Positions 38,450 through 47,168 of a DNA stretch of 64,000 nucleotides are shown here, in pieces. The DNA lies in the NCBI RefSeq assembly GCF_963378075.1, contig NZ_OY726394.1:2976001-3040000 (forward strand), written 5' to 3'. The DNA is from Mycolicibacter sp. MU0083 (GTDB lineage Bacteria; Actinomycetota; Actinomycetes; Mycobacteriales; Mycobacteriaceae). The notes beneath the pieces were generated by a model. The model worked only from the letters and a program-made list of their open reading frames with translations. It was not told the DNA's origin and did not search any database. Made by a program: the position numbers and the translations under genes. How positions within the stretch are numbered: position 1 is the first letter of the stretch; each line of letters opens with the position of its first letter.

Positions 38450-40561
38450 TCAGGCGGGCACCGTGTCGGCATTGCGTGCCCAGACGCGGTGCCCGGCCAG
38501 TTCGGCGGCGAAGGCGTCGAAGAAGTCCTCGTTCAAGTCTTCGGCAGCCGCCGACGTCGTCACCACCCCGGTTGAGACGGTGACCGTACCGTCGTCGGCG
38601 AGTCGGTCGGGGATCCCGGCCTCGGGCAGCAGTCCCAGCCCCGCCCCGAAGGCCCCGATCACCTTGAGGTGTTTGTAGGCCTCGGTGACGAAGTGCATCG
38701 CATAGCCGTCGCCGGTCAGCGTGTGGACGGCGTCCGGACCGCACGGCACGATCACCGCGTCGTAGAGCACCGATGCCACGGTCGTCACGGCCCGATCGAC
38801 GCCGAGCGTCCCGCCGGAGCCGCCGACGAGTTCACCGCCGGCGATCGGCGCCAGCACTTCGGCGACGGCACCGCGGTCGCGCATCGCAGCAACGAACCGC
38901 TCGACACCCACCACGTCGACGCCGTCGGCGGCCAACACCGCGATCTTGCGGGTCTCGATCCCCGGACTCGTGTCGATCTGGTTCAGCTGCGAGAGCGCCG
39001 GGGACACCCCCGTCTCATCGAGGGGCTGCTCGTCGGGCGCGATGAGCCCCAGTTGCTCGGCAACATCGCGTGCCAGGCCGTGATCGATCAGGTTGAGTTG
39101 CTCGACCACCCGCTGCCGGATCTCGACGGTTTCACATTTCCCCAGTTCAAAAGCATAGGCAGCGACGATATGCTTGGCTTCGACTTCGGTCATGCTCTGG
39201 TAGAACATCCGCGCCTGGCTGTAATGGTTCTCGAAGCCGGCCGCACGCTTGCGGATCTTCCCGCCGTCCACCTGTTGGGTGTAGTGCCGGAACACCTCCG
39301 AATCCGCCACGGCCGGGCATCCGCCGCCCAGGGAATTCTTGTGGTAGCTGGTCTTGCCGACCGGAATCGCCTGCTGTCCATAGCCGTCGTGCTGATTGGT
39401 GCGCACCGGAGCCACCGGCCGATTGATCGGCAGCTGGGCGAAGTTCGGGCCACCGAGTCGGATCAGCTGGGTGTCCAGGTAGGAGAAGTTGCGGAGCTGC
39501 AGCAGCGGATCATTGGTGAAGTCGATTCCCGGCACCACATTGGCGGTACAGAACGCCACCTGTTCGGTTTCGGCGAAGAAGTTCTCCGGGTTTCGGTTCA
39601 GCACCATCGAACCCACCGGGCGAATCGGAACCCGTTCTTCGGGAATGAGTTTCGTCGCATCGAGGAGATCGAAATCGAATTCCGTCTCGTCGGACTCGGG
39701 CACCAGCTGGACCCCGAGTTCCCATTCCGGGAAGTGACCGGACTCGATGGCGTCCCACAGATCGCGGCGATTGAAGTCGGGGTCTTTGCCTGCCACCTTC
39801 TGGCATTCGTCCCAGATCAGCGAATGCACGCCGAGCTTCGGCTTCCAGTGGAACTTCACGAAGGTGCCGTCGCCGGCGGCGTTGACGAAACGGAAGGTGT
39901 GCACTCCGAATCCGGACATCATCCGATAGCTGCGGGGCAATGCGCGGTCCGACATCAGCCACATGATGGCGTGCAGTGTCTCCGGTTGCAGCGCCACAAA
40001 GTCCCACAGTGTGTCGTGGGCGGATTGCGCCTGCGGAATCTCGTTGTCCGGCTCGGGTTTCACCGCATGCACGAAGTCGGGGAACTTGATCCCGTCCTGA
40101 ATGAAGAACACCGGGAAGTTGTTGCCGACCAGGTCGTAGTTGCCCTGGTCGGTGTAGAACTTCGTAGCGAATCCGCGGACGTCGCGCACCGTGTCCGCAG
40201 ACCCGCGTGAGCCCGCAACCGTGGAGAACCTCACGAAGACCGGAGTCTTGGTGCCCGGCGTAGTCAGAAAGCGTGCGGCGGTGTACTCCGCAAGCCAGTC
40301 GTCGTACGGCTCGAAATACCCGTAGGCACCCGCACCGCGCGCATGCACAACCCGCTCGGGGATTCGCTCATGGTCGAAGTGCGTGAGCTTCTCGCGGGCG
40401 TGGAAGTCCTCCAACAGTGTCGGGCCACGCTCACCTACCGTCAGCGCATCGTCGGTGTGGTCGACACGGATCCCCTGCTGGGTCGTCAGATAGCCCGACT
40501 GCCGGTCGAACCGGTGCTCGTCGAGTTGTCGCTGCTTGGCATCACGGTCGTCGGTAGCCAC
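38450..40561 (-). CDS. katE: KatE, large-subunit (clade 3) catalase with DJ-1/PfpI-like C-terminal domain
   Basis: A 703-residue HPII-type monofunctional catalase. The catalytic His is in [15 protein letters not shown], the Asn in [14 protein letters not shown], and the heme-ligand Tyr in [18 protein letters not shown]. From about residue 545 the flavodoxin-like C-terminal domain ([19 protein letters not shown]) is present, giving the full length of the family. Start GTG 40561 has AAGGAGAGGA upstream. A SigF-like promoter lies 43 bases before the start. M. tuberculosis lacks KatE; many environmental mycobacteria have it. Confidence 0.95.
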   Translation of the reverse strand: MATDDRDAKQRQLDEHRFDRQSGYLTTQQGIRVDHTDDALTVGERGPTLLEDFHAREKLTHFDHERIPERVVHARGAGAYGYFEPYDDWLAEYTAARFLTTPGTKTPVFVRFSTVAGSRGSADTVRDVRGFATKFYTDQGNYDLVGNNFPVFFIQDGIKFPDFVHAVKPEPDNEIPQAQSAHDTLWDFVALQPETLHAIMWLMSDRALPRSYRMMSGFGVHTFRFVNAAGDGTFVKFHWKPKLGVHSLIWDECQKVAGKDPDFNRRDLWDAIESGHFPEWELGVQLVPESDETEFDFDLLDATKLIPEERVPIRPVGSMVLNRNPENFFAETEQVAFCTANVVPGIDFTNDPLLQLRNFSYLDTQLIRLGGPNFAQLPINRPVAPVRTNQHDGYGQQAIPVGKTSYHKNSLGGGCPAVADSEVFRHYTQQVDGGKIRKRAAGFENHYSQARMFYQSMTEVEAKHIVAAYAFELGKCETVEIRQRVVEQLNLIDHGLARDVAEQLGLIAPDEQPLDETGVSPALSQLNQIDTSPGIETRKIAVLAADGVDVVGVERFVAAMRDRGAVAEVLAPIAGGELVGGSGGTLGVDRAVTTVASVLYDAVIVPCGPDAVHTLTGDGYAMHFVTEAYKHLKVIGAFGAGLGLLPEAGIPDRLADDGTVTVSTGVVTTSAAAEDLNEDFFDAFAAELAGHRVWARNADTVPA

Positions 40562-40603
40562 CGGTTGTCCTCTCCTTGTGAATTGGGAACTCGTTCATAC
40601 GGG

Positions 40604-40628
40604 TATCCCGGTCGGGACATCGGCAAAC
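40604..40628 (-). promoter_or_regulatory. SigF-like promoter of katE
   Basis: Reverse strand GTTT (40628–40625), 15-base spacer, GGGATA (40609–40604). The -10 element differs from GGGTAT at two positions, so this is weaker than the other sites. It overlaps a forward GGGTAT (40601–40606) that has only a partial -35 (GAATT at 40580) and may serve the HAD gene. Confidence 0.5.
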
Positions 40629-40661
40629 GACCGCGACAGTCGCAGTCGAGGAAGGGGAATC

Positions 40662-41348
40662 GTGAGCTCCCAAGCAGCGGTGTTGTTCGACGTCGACGGC
40701 ACGCTGGTCGACTCCAACTACGTACACGTGCACTCCTGGCGTTGTGCCTTCGCCGAACTGGATATCCCGGTCGACTCGTGGCGCATCCATCGAGCCATCG
40801 GGATGGACGGGTCCGAGTTGGTGCGCCTGCTCTCCGACGACGCACCCGACGACGTCCGTCGGCGCCTCAAGGAGTTGCATTCGCGCTACTACCTGCGCTC
40901 CGCTGCGCTGCTGTCGCCGCTGCCGGGAGCCCGCCGGTTGTTGGAGCGGGTGAGTGCCCTGGGACTCCCGGTGGTGTTGGCGACGTCCGCGCCCGACGCG
41001 GAGTTGGCGGTGCTGCGCGACGTGCTCGACTGCGACGATCTGGTCACCGCGGTCACATCGTCGGCCGACGTCGAGGTCGCCAAGCCGAATCCGGACATCA
41101 TCGGTATTGCGCTGGACCGCGTCGGGGCGTCGGCCCGTCGTGCGGTCTTCGTCGGCGACGCGGTCTGGGACGCCCGGGCAGCGGTGCGCGCCGGCGTCGA
41201 CTGTGTCTGCGTGCTCAGCGGCGGGGTACCTCGGGAAGAATTGGAAACAGCCGGGGCGACCGCTGTTTTCGACGATGCCGAAGATCTATTGGCCAACCTG
41301 GCTGCGACGCCGATCGCGGCATTGGCCGACGAGCAACGGCTTGGGTGA
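40662..41348 (+). CDS. HAD-family hydrolase (phosphoglycolate-phosphatase-like)
   Basis: A 228-residue haloacid-dehalogenase phosphatase with an alpha-helical cap. Motif I is VLFDVDGTLVDS, motif II VVLATSA, motif III the lysine in VAKPNPDI and motif IV FVGDAVWDARAA, all intact. The substrate is a small phospho-sugar or similar. The GTG at 40662 has GAAGGGGAAT upstream. A forward GGGTAT at 40601 may be a SigF -10 element, with a poor -35. Divergent from katE across 100 bases. Confidence 0.85.
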   Translation: MSSQAAVLFDVDGTLVDSNYVHVHSWRCAFAELDIPVDSWRIHRAIGMDGSELVRLLSDDAPDDVRRRLKELHSRYYLRSAALLSPLPGARRLLERVSALGLPVVLATSAPDAELAVLRDVLDCDDLVTAVTSSADVEVAKPNPDIIGIALDRVGASARRAVFVGDAVWDARAAVRAGVDCVCVLSGGVPREELETAGATAVFDDAEDLLANLAATPIAALADEQRLG

Positions 41349-41356
41349 CATCGGTT

Positions 41357-41770
41357 TCAACGGCCACGGACGCGGCGGTTGTGCTTCTTGATGGCGTTGA
41401 TCAGTTCGGCTTTCCGCATCGTCGAGCGCCCATGAATGTCGAGACGACGGGCCACGTCCAGCAGATGCTTCTTGCTGGCGTTGGCATCGACGCCCTCGGC
41501 GGACGGCCGGTTGTTGTCGATTCCCCCGGCCTCGGCCCGCTGGTCGGAGGGGCCGCGCTTCTTCTTCGGTTCCCAGTGGTCTCCGACCTTCTCAAAACTG
41601 TGCTTGAGCGCCGCGTATGCCACCCGGTGCGCGCGCTGCTCACTGCCGTACTCCTGCACGGCGGCGTCGTGCGCCTTGGCGAAGGTGCGTTGGGCCTTCG
41701 CGCCGGAACGCTGCAAGGTGCTGGGCAACTCCCCGCGCTTGACGGTGCCGCTCTTCGTCGTCTTGGGCAT
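41357..41770 (-). CDS. chaB: ChaB-family protein with C-terminal Rho-N/SAP-like domain
   Basis: A 137-residue, strongly basic protein. Residues about 13–70 form the ChaB domain (ELPSTLQRSGAKAQRTFAKAHDAAV, then HRVAYAALKHSFEKVGDHW). Residues about 98–130 resemble the Rho termination factor N-terminal fold (KKHLLDVARRLDIHGRSTMRKAEL), suggesting nucleic-acid binding. In M. smegmatis a chaB gene is linked to the sigF operon. The ATG at 41770 is the conserved start (MPKTTKSG), with GGAGG upstream. A SigF-like promoter precedes it. Confidence 0.85.
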   Translation of the reverse strand: MPKTTKSGTVKRGELPSTLQRSGAKAQRTFAKAHDAAVQEYGSEQRAHRVAYAALKHSFEKVGDHWEPKKKRGPSDQRAEAGGIDNNRPSAEGVDANASKKHLLDVARRLDIHGRSTMRKAELINAIKKHNRRVRGR

Positions 41771-41805
41771 GAGACCTCCGATCCGTGACTGCCTTTTCCG
41801 GTGGG

Positions 41806-41831
41806 TTACCCATTGCGGCGGATCGACAATC
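41806..41831 (-). promoter_or_regulatory. SigF-like promoter of chaB
   Basis: Reverse strand GATT (41831–41828), 16-base spacer, GGGTAA (41811–41806). One mismatch in the -35 core; the -10 element has the GGGTA core. Confidence 0.55.
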
Positions 41832-41874
41832 CCGTCGGCAATCACTCACGCGTGTCCCAGGGCGTCCGCAAGCG

Positions 41875-42375
41875 TCACCAGCCCGTCGGGTCGACCGATG
41901 TCGGGCCGTGTGGTGTGCGCCGTTTGTCAGCGGGGATTACCGCCAACGAGCACTGGCAGCGTGCCGCCAATGCCGAGCCGACAGTACCGAACACCGCGTG
42001 GCGCAACCGTTTCCCGACACTGGAGCCCACGACTACCAACTCCGCCTGCCGGGACAGGTCAGCCAGCGTCTGAACGGGGTCGGTGAACGTCACTTTGGTG
42101 TTCACCGGTACGGGCGGCCCGCTTCGCGCGCCTTGCGTGACCACACCGATGGCGTCATCGACGATCCGCTGCACGCGCACGTGCGGTAACTCGTGTTGGC
42201 CGAACACCACCCAGCGGGCCACCAGAGCGTTCAACTGGGTTGACGCCGCGTGTACCAGCGTGAGCGGCAACGCACGTCGCTCCGCCTCGCGGGCCCCCCA
42301 CCGCACCGCGCTCCTTGAGCCCGGGGTTCCGTCGATCCCGACGACGATCCCGGGACCTGCCGCGGTTGAATCCAT
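41875..42375 (-). CDS. Universal stress protein, single UspA domain
   Basis: A 166-residue protein with one UspA domain (GIVVGIDGTPGSRSAVRWGAREA at the N-terminus; ELVVVGSSVGKRLRHAVFG and TVGSALAARCQCSLAVIP at the end). The ATP-loop pattern G-x2-G-x9-G(S/T) is present in slightly altered form, so nucleotide binding is likely but not certain. Most mycobacterial Usps are tandem two-domain proteins; this one is single. The ATG at 42375 lies 11 bases after a SigF-like -10 element. Confidence 0.85.
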   Translation of the reverse strand: MDSTAAGPGIVVGIDGTPGSRSAVRWGAREAERRALPLTLVHAASTQLNALVARWVVFGQHELPHVRVQRIVDDAIGVVTQGARSGPPVPVNTKVTFTDPVQTLADLSRQAELVVVGSSVGKRLRHAVFGTVGSALAARCQCSLAVIPADKRRTPHGPTSVDPTGW

Positions 42376-42386
42376 AGTGGGGACGG

Positions 42387-42412
42387 TTAGCCGTGGCGCC
42401 CTGTGCTCAAAC
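42387..42412 (-). promoter_or_regulatory. SigF-like promoter of the universal stress gene
   Basis: Reverse strand GTTT (42412–42409), 16-base spacer, GGCTAA (42392–42387). The -10 element differs from GGGTAA at one base. The ATG follows after 11 bases. Confidence 0.5.
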
Positions 42413-42462
42413 CCCTGCCCAGGGGTAGACGCTGGAGAGGCGCTCGATACCGCATGTCGTAG

Positions 42463-43470
42463 TCAGCTGCGGAGTCGCGCGACCAGCGCGGCGGCACCGG
42501 CCAGTCCGAGGGCGCCGGCTGTCCCTAGGACCGCTCCGGAATGCCGGGCCGCCCAGATCTGCGGGCTGTGTGCGTGCGTGGAGTCCTCGAATGCACCGCT
42601 CGCACCGCGGTCGCTGCCGGTCTGCTGATCGAGGGGCCGCCAAAGGTTGTGCGGTCGGTCGGCACCCACAGGTTCGCCGGTCTGCTGCGAGTCGTAGCCG
42701 GTACGCGCCAGGTAGCGGTCCAGCAACGGCGCGGCGAGTCGCTGGGCGAGCAGCGTCGCGACCGTGCTGTCCCCCACCCAGTACTGTTTGTGCCGAGGAT
42801 GGTCGGCGGCACGCAGCACGGCGCGGGCGACCAACTGCGGCTGGTAGATCGGTGGCACCGGCCGCGGGTGGCGGGGCAGCCGCGACAACACCCAGGAGAA
42901 CTGCGGCGTACTGACCGCCGGCAGCTGAACGATCGTGATGTTCACCTCGGAGTTGTCGTGGAGCAGCTCGCAGCGGACCGCTTCGGTGAAACCGTTGATG
43001 GCGTGTTTCGCGCCGCAATACGCCGATTGCAGCGGGATCGATCGCTCTCCCAACGCCGAGCCGACCTGCACCACGGTCCCGTGGCCGCGGGGCTTCATCC
43101 TTGCCAAGCTCACCATGGTGCCGTAGACGAAGCCGAGGTAGCAGACCTCGGTGACCCGCTTGAACTCCGCAGGTCTGATCTCGGTGAACGGCGCGAACAC
43201 CGAGGCAAAGGCGACATTGACCCAGGTGTCGATCGGGCCGAGCTCGGCTTCGACACGGTCAGCCGCAGCGGCGACGGCGTCGTAGTCGGCGACATCGGTG
43301 GGAATGGCCAGTGCAGTGCCCCCAGCCTCTTCGACATCGCGGGCCGCGCCGCGCAGCCCCGCTTCGCCGCGAGCGAGCAGCGCCACCTTTGCGCCGCGTC
43401 CGCCGTAGAGCTGTGCGACGGCTCGGCCGACTCCGGCACTGGCCCCGGTGACAACGACTGTTTTTGTCAT
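42463..43470 (-). CDS. SDR-family oxidoreductase with C-terminal membrane anchor
   Basis: A 335-residue short-chain dehydrogenase. The NAD(P) motif TGASAGVGRAVA is at the N-terminus, and the catalytic Ser (VQVGSALG) and YxxxK (YCGAKHAI) are present. A tail of about 100 residues follows the core and ends with a hydrophobic helix (VLGTAGALGLAGAAALVA) and a basic end, so it is probably tail-anchored. Its ATG overlaps the GMC oxidoreductase stop (ATGA). It is the last gene of a four-gene SigF-type operon. Confidence 0.88.
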   Translation of the reverse strand: MTKTVVVTGASAGVGRAVAQLYGGRGAKVALLARGEAGLRGAARDVEEAGGTALAIPTDVADYDAVAAAADRVEAELGPIDTWVNVAFASVFAPFTEIRPAEFKRVTEVCYLGFVYGTMVSLARMKPRGHGTVVQVGSALGERSIPLQSAYCGAKHAINGFTEAVRCELLHDNSEVNITIVQLPAVSTPQFSWVLSRLPRHPRPVPPIYQPQLVARAVLRAADHPRHKQYWVGDSTVATLLAQRLAAPLLDRYLARTGYDSQQTGEPVGADRPHNLWRPLDQQTGSDRGASGAFEDSTHAHSPQIWAARHSGAVLGTAGALGLAGAAALVARLRS

Positions 43471-45140
43471 GACTGAATTCCCTTCTGTACGAGTCGCTTC
43501 CTTGCCATCCGCTCGGCGAGCCGGGAGGCCAGCGCCATGATGGTGAGTGCCGGATTGGCCGCACCCTGAGTCGGACAGACCGAGCCGTCGGAGATGTACA
43601 GGTTGGGTACCCCCCACACTCGATGGTCGGCGTCCACGACGGAGTTCTCCGGTGTGGTGCCCATCCGGGCGCCGCCGATCAGGTGGGCGTAGCGCTGGAT
43701 GGTCAGAACATCCTGCGCGCCGGCCGCGTGCAGGATGTCGGTGATCACCCGGGTCGAGTACGCCATGTTCGCCTTGTCGTTGTCACAGCGGGTGTAGTCC
43801 AATCGGGCGACCGGGATGCCGTATGAGTCGGTCTCGTCTGCCAACGTGACCCGATTGGCCGGCAGCGGCAGCAGTTCGTTGAGCACGCCGATTGTGCTCC
43901 AGTGGTTGTAGTCACGCATGTATTCGCGCATCGCCCTGCCCCAGTGCCCGTCGGCGAGGACGTGCTCGGCCCAGCCGATCGGCAGCGGCGAGACCGTCTG
44001 GATGGAGAACCCGCGGGCGAAGCCACGGGTGGGGTCGGTTTCGTAGTACTGCTCGCTGGTCACCTGCGGCGGTGGTGCCTTGTACATCCGCAGTTCCTCC
44101 GGCCATCGACCGGCGGTCTGGGCGGCCCCTTGGACCATGACGTAACGACCCACCTGGTCGGTGTCGTTTCCCACGCCGTGCGGGAACCGCCTGCTGGTCG
44201 AATTGAGCAGTAGCCGCGGCGTTTCTATCGAGTAACCGGCGACCGCGACCACGGTGGCACGCTGCAGGTGCTCGGTGCCGCTGCTGTCGTGGTAGGCGAC
44301 GCCGCGCGCCGACCCGGCGGCGTCGATCTCGATACGGGTGGCCATGCAGTCCGCCCGGATCTCCACGCCGTGTTCCAGTGCATCGGGCAGGTGGGTGACA
44401 TAGGGGCTGGCCTTGGCATTGACTTTGCAGCCCTGTAGACAATAGCCGCGGTAGATGCAGTGCGGCCGGTTTCCAAAGGTGCCGTTGACGATTCCCACCG
44501 GGCCTACCCGCATCTCGATCCCCAGATTCCGAGCGCCCTGCCACAACTTCGATGCGGCCGCCGAGATCGGGTGCGGCGAGGACGGGTAGCGGTGCGGAAG
44601 GCCCCATGGCCAGTTCTGGCCTGCAACCGGCAATTCGGCCTCGAGCACCTCATAGTGGCGGCGGAGGTCCTCGTAGTCGATCGGCCAGTCTTGCCCGACA
44701 CCGTCGAGGCTGCGCGTACGCAGGTCGCTGGGGTGGAATCGGGGACAGTACCCGGCGTAATGGACCATCGAGCCACCGACACCGCGACCGGAGTTGTTCT
44801 TGCCCAATTCGATCGGATCGTCTCCGCCGATGATGCGCTTCTGCGTCCAGTACAGCGGGTGCGCGCCCGCCTCGTCGGAGACCCAGTCGCTGTCGGGATG
44901 CCAGAACGGACCCGCTTCGATGATCACTACCCGCCAACCCGCTCGCGCCAGGCGCTGCGCCAGCACCGATCCCCCGGCGCCGGCACCGACGATCACCAAG
45001 TCCACAACGTCGCCGGTCCCATACCGCCGCATCGTCTGCTCACCGGGCAACTGACGTGACCGCACGTCCAGCAGGAATCGCGAATCGTTGTCGGGCGGTC
45101 CCAGCGATCCCTTGAGTAGGCCGCGCCAGAAATCTCCCAC
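43467..45140 (-). CDS. GMC-family flavoprotein oxidoreductase (gluconate/choline dehydrogenase-like large subunit)
   Basis: A 557-residue FAD-binding GMC oxidoreductase. The dinucleotide motif VIVGAGAGGSVLAQRLARAG is near residue 50, GRGVGGSMVHYAGY is the second FAD block, and CIYRGYCLQGC is a cysteine-rich stretch typical of gluconate-2-dehydrogenase large subunits. The C-terminal block SDGSVCPTQGAANPALTIMA is present. It should oxidise a sugar or alcohol and pass electrons to the membrane. The start GTG overlaps the stop of the small-subunit gene by one base. The usual cytochrome c subunit gene is missing. Confidence 0.88.
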   Translation of the reverse strand: MGDFWRGLLKGSLGPPDNDSRFLLDVRSRQLPGEQTMRRYGTGDVVDLVIVGAGAGGSVLAQRLARAGWRVVIIEAGPFWHPDSDWVSDEAGAHPLYWTQKRIIGGDDPIELGKNNSGRGVGGSMVHYAGYCPRFHPSDLRTRSLDGVGQDWPIDYEDLRRHYEVLEAELPVAGQNWPWGLPHRYPSSPHPISAAASKLWQGARNLGIEMRVGPVGIVNGTFGNRPHCIYRGYCLQGCKVNAKASPYVTHLPDALEHGVEIRADCMATRIEIDAAGSARGVAYHDSSGTEHLQRATVVAVAGYSIETPRLLLNSTSRRFPHGVGNDTDQVGRYVMVQGAAQTAGRWPEELRMYKAPPPQVTSEQYYETDPTRGFARGFSIQTVSPLPIGWAEHVLADGHWGRAMREYMRDYNHWSTIGVLNELLPLPANRVTLADETDSYGIPVARLDYTRCDNDKANMAYSTRVITDILHAAGAQDVLTIQRYAHLIGGARMGTTPENSVVDADHRVWGVPNLYISDGSVCPTQGAANPALTIMALASRLAERMARKRLVQKGIQS

Positions 45141-45886
45141 TACGAATCCTCGTCGTGCATCAGTTCCACCGGATCCGTGTCGATGGCACCGCGGCTTTCA
45201 AAGGGCTCGCGCACCGCCGCCGGCCCGCTCGGTCCGCCCAGCCGCATGTAGCCACGCGGGTAGGCCGGACCTCCGAACCCGATTTCGTTCCAGGCCCAGG
45301 GATGCGAATAGAACGCCGTCAGGGTCATCCGCATGCACACCGACCATGCGCGGCGCACGTTCAGCTCCGACCAGGTGCCGCCCTGCAGCCGCCCCCGGGA
45401 GAACTGGTCGACCAGCGCCAGCTGAGTGGGGATCGCGGCAGCTGCGAACGATGCCTTTCCGCAACGCTGCCCGGCGGCCTCGTCAAGGCCCCGCAACACC
45501 TGGCGCCAGGTGTCCCGATCGTCCGGCATGTCGGCGTACTGGTATCCGTCGAGTTGGCCGTCGGCCAGTTTGGCGTCGACGAACGCGGCCACCGGAACCC
45601 GCGGCTCTTCGTCCTGCGCAAGCACGATGTCACAGAACGCGCGCAAGGTCGGTTCCTCGGCTCCGGTGAAGAACCGCAACGGTCCCGGCGGCTCCAGCCG
45701 GGCCAATACGACCTTCCGGGTGGCGTCGTCCCAGCTGTCCTGCGTCGCCAGCACGTCGAATTCCGGATAGCGCCCGATCATCTGCGGTGTGATTCCGCGT
45801 CGTTGCCGGGGCAGCCAGGACGGGTGCGGAGGTTGACGATCGGCCCGTAGGTTGGGCAGGTGGTCGGGACGGGACGTGTCGGCCAT
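45140..45886 (-). CDS. Gluconate 2-dehydrogenase subunit 3-like protein
   Basis: A 248-residue protein resembling the small subunit that chaperones or stabilises GMC-type gluconate dehydrogenase. The region FFTGAEEPTLRAFCDIVLAQDEEPRVPVAAFVD is the family block, and the C-terminal half has WAWNEIGFGGPAYPRGY. Unlike Gram-negative relatives it has no Tat signal, so the complex is probably cytosolic-faced. Start ATG 45886 (MADTSRPDH). Its stop overlaps the large-subunit start, as expected for partners. Confidence 0.8.
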   Translation of the reverse strand: MADTSRPDHLPNLRADRQPPHPSWLPRQRRGITPQMIGRYPEFDVLATQDSWDDATRKVVLARLEPPGPLRFFTGAEEPTLRAFCDIVLAQDEEPRVPVAAFVDAKLADGQLDGYQYADMPDDRDTWRQVLRGLDEAAGQRCGKASFAAAAIPTQLALVDQFSRGRLQGGTWSELNVRRAWSVCMRMTLTAFYSHPWAWNEIGFGGPAYPRGYMRLGGPSGPAAVREPFESRGAIDTDPVELMHDEDS

Positions 45887-45900
45887 GGCGCGCCGGTCCC

Positions 45901-46398
45901 TCACCGTTCGCGGCGCAGCACCGCCGCCAGCAGGCCCATCCCGCCGACCATGGCCATCAGGCCGGGCGCCGCGATCGGTGGCCCCATCGGAACGTTGTAG
46001 GAGGCCATTCGCCAGCCGCCCGGCTTGCGCGCCACCCCGCGAGCGTGCAGGTACTCACCCAGCAGGCCGTTGGTCGCATACACCGCGGCGGCCAGCGGCA
46101 GCCAGCGCTTTGCCCACCGGCGGGAGAACACGCCACCGATTCCGGCGACCACCACCGGCGGCGTGACGAGCACCGGACTCCACATCCATTTACTGCCGAA
46201 ACCGGCCTTGTAGTGCTCGAGATATATCTCGGCGGTCGTCACCGCCGCGGCGCATGCGGTCAGCGCCGATAACGACCTCTCGAACCGACCATGAGCGACG
46301 TTGCGCAAAATCCGGTCGATGATGTCCTCTGCTTCGCCGATCCACTCCGCGTGACTACCTGGCTGTTCGTTCGACTCAAGAGTTCCCAGCAACATCAT
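45901..46398 (-). CDS. Membrane protein of unknown function heading the GMC operon
   Basis: A 165-residue protein with three or four predicted membrane segments (around residues 45–60, 73–92, 100–115 and 140–160). No domain was recognised. ATG 46398 is chosen because GGAG is 6 bases upstream; a GTG at 46401 precedes it. It is first in the operon (membrane protein, small subunit, GMC, SDR) with a SigF-type promoter 40 bases upstream. A role as the membrane anchor or electron acceptor for the GMC complex is an inference from position. Confidence 0.7.
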   Translation of the reverse strand: MMLLGTLESNEQPGSHAEWIGEAEDIIDRILRNVAHGRFERSLSALTACAAAVTTAEIYLEHYKAGFGSKWMWSPVLVTPPVVVAGIGGVFSRRWAKRWLPLAAAVYATNGLLGEYLHARGVARKPGGWRMASYNVPMGPPIAAPGLMAMVGGMGLLAAVLRRER

Positions 46399-46437
46399 CA
46401 CGCGCTCCGTTCACCGATGTTCCACCGATTCCCGGCA

Positions 46438-46463
46438 GTACCCGACTGCCGGCGGCGCCAAAC
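46438..46463 (-). promoter_or_regulatory. SigF-type promoter of the membrane-protein/GMC/SDR operon
   Basis: Reverse strand GTTT (46463–46460), 16-base spacer, GGGTAC (46443–46438). A leader of about 35 bases with GGAG follows. Confidence 0.75.
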
Positions 46464-46488
46464 ATCAGTGCCGCCGGTGCCGCAACAG

Positions 46489-46514
46489 GTTTCGGCAACG
46501 ACTGAAATGGGAAC
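46489..46514 (+). promoter_or_regulatory. SigF-like promoter of the small membrane gene pair
   Basis: Forward GTTT (46489–46492), 16-base spacer, GGGAAC (46509–46514). One change from GGGTAC. It diverges from the previous promoter, with 25 bases between the -35 elements. Confidence 0.55.
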
Positions 46515-46543
46515 TGATCCGGATACCGGCGAATGGAGGACAG

Positions 46544-46777
46544 ATGCGAATCGGTGGCTTTGTCGGCACCATTGTGCTGCTGTGGTTGCTGATCGGAGTT
46601 TTCGCCGCATCACAGCGCGGCTATTTCCAGGATGGTCGCACCAGTTGCGCGAATGCCGGGACCATCGCGGTCACGACCTTGGCCGGCCCGCTGAATTACT
46701 TCGGGATCAACCCGGTCATATCCGATTGCCGTTTACCGCAGCCGTCGTCGTCGGGTGCGGCCGTATTGATTGTGTGA
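46544..46777 (+). CDS. Small membrane/secreted protein of unknown function
   Basis: A 77-residue protein with one N-terminal hydrophobic helix (GFVGTIVLLWLLIGVFAAS), then an outside domain with two cysteines (SCANAG and SDCRLPQ) that may form a disulfide around TLAGPLNYFGINP. ATG 46544 has GGAGGA upstream. It is followed 15 bases later by the DUF6131 gene, so both share the SigF-like promoter. No function known. Confidence 0.7.
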   Translation: MRIGGFVGTIVLLWLLIGVFAASQRGYFQDGRTSCANAGTIAVTTLAGPLNYFGINPVISDCRLPQPSSSGAAVLIV

Positions 46778-46792
46778 GAGAAGGGATTAGTG

Positions 46793-46948
46793 ATGATTGC
46801 CCTCGGCGTGATCCTGCTTGTTCTGGCGCTCATCTTCAAAATCAACATATTGTGGACGGTCGGAATCATCCTGCTGGTTGTCGGAGCGGCACTGTGGATT
46901 CTGGGTGCGCTCGGTCGTCCATTCGCAGGCCGACGCTATTGGTACTAG
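46793..46948 (+). CDS. DUF6131-like 51-residue membrane protein (copy 1)
   Basis: A tiny protein of 51 residues: two hydrophobic helices (IALGVILLVLALIF and GIILLVVGAALWILGALG) joined by KINILWTV, with a C-terminal GRRYWY. AGAAGG precedes the ATG at 46793. A second copy of the same length is at 55811, with the same GRPxxGRRxWY ending. It follows the 77-residue membrane gene. Probably a small membrane stress protein; function unknown. Confidence 0.75.
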   Translation: MIALGVILLVLALIFKINILWTVGIILLVVGAALWILGALGRPFAGRRYWY

Positions 46949-47000
46949 GCGCCATCGCATCTGTAGCTCCGAAGGCGGCGACGCCCGATTCCTGACGGGC

Positions 47001-47050
47001 CGACGGGTACCGCTGCCGGGGAGAACAGTTGGCGGCAGCGGTACCCGTCG
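47001..47050. terminator. Perfect 18-bp hairpin downstream of the DUF6131 gene
   Basis: CGACGGGTACCGCTGCCG at 47001–47018 pairs without mismatch with 47033–47050 across a 14-base loop. It is 52 bases after the DUF6131 stop and downstream, on the other strand, of hsp20 and a small frame. Such length favours a bidirectional terminator; the reach is unusual for mycobacteria. The rest of 46949–47168 holds only a smaller repeat (GACAC and GTGTC near 47100) and no gene was seen in it. Confidence 0.65.
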
Positions 47051-47168
47051 TACCTTCACGGTGACATCGCGCGGTGCGCGCGCAGGTTCCGCTCCGCTCC
47101 GACACACTCACGTGTCCGAAGCGAGGGGTGCGACCCGCGAGTCACCGTCGACTGGCGTCCGTAGAACA

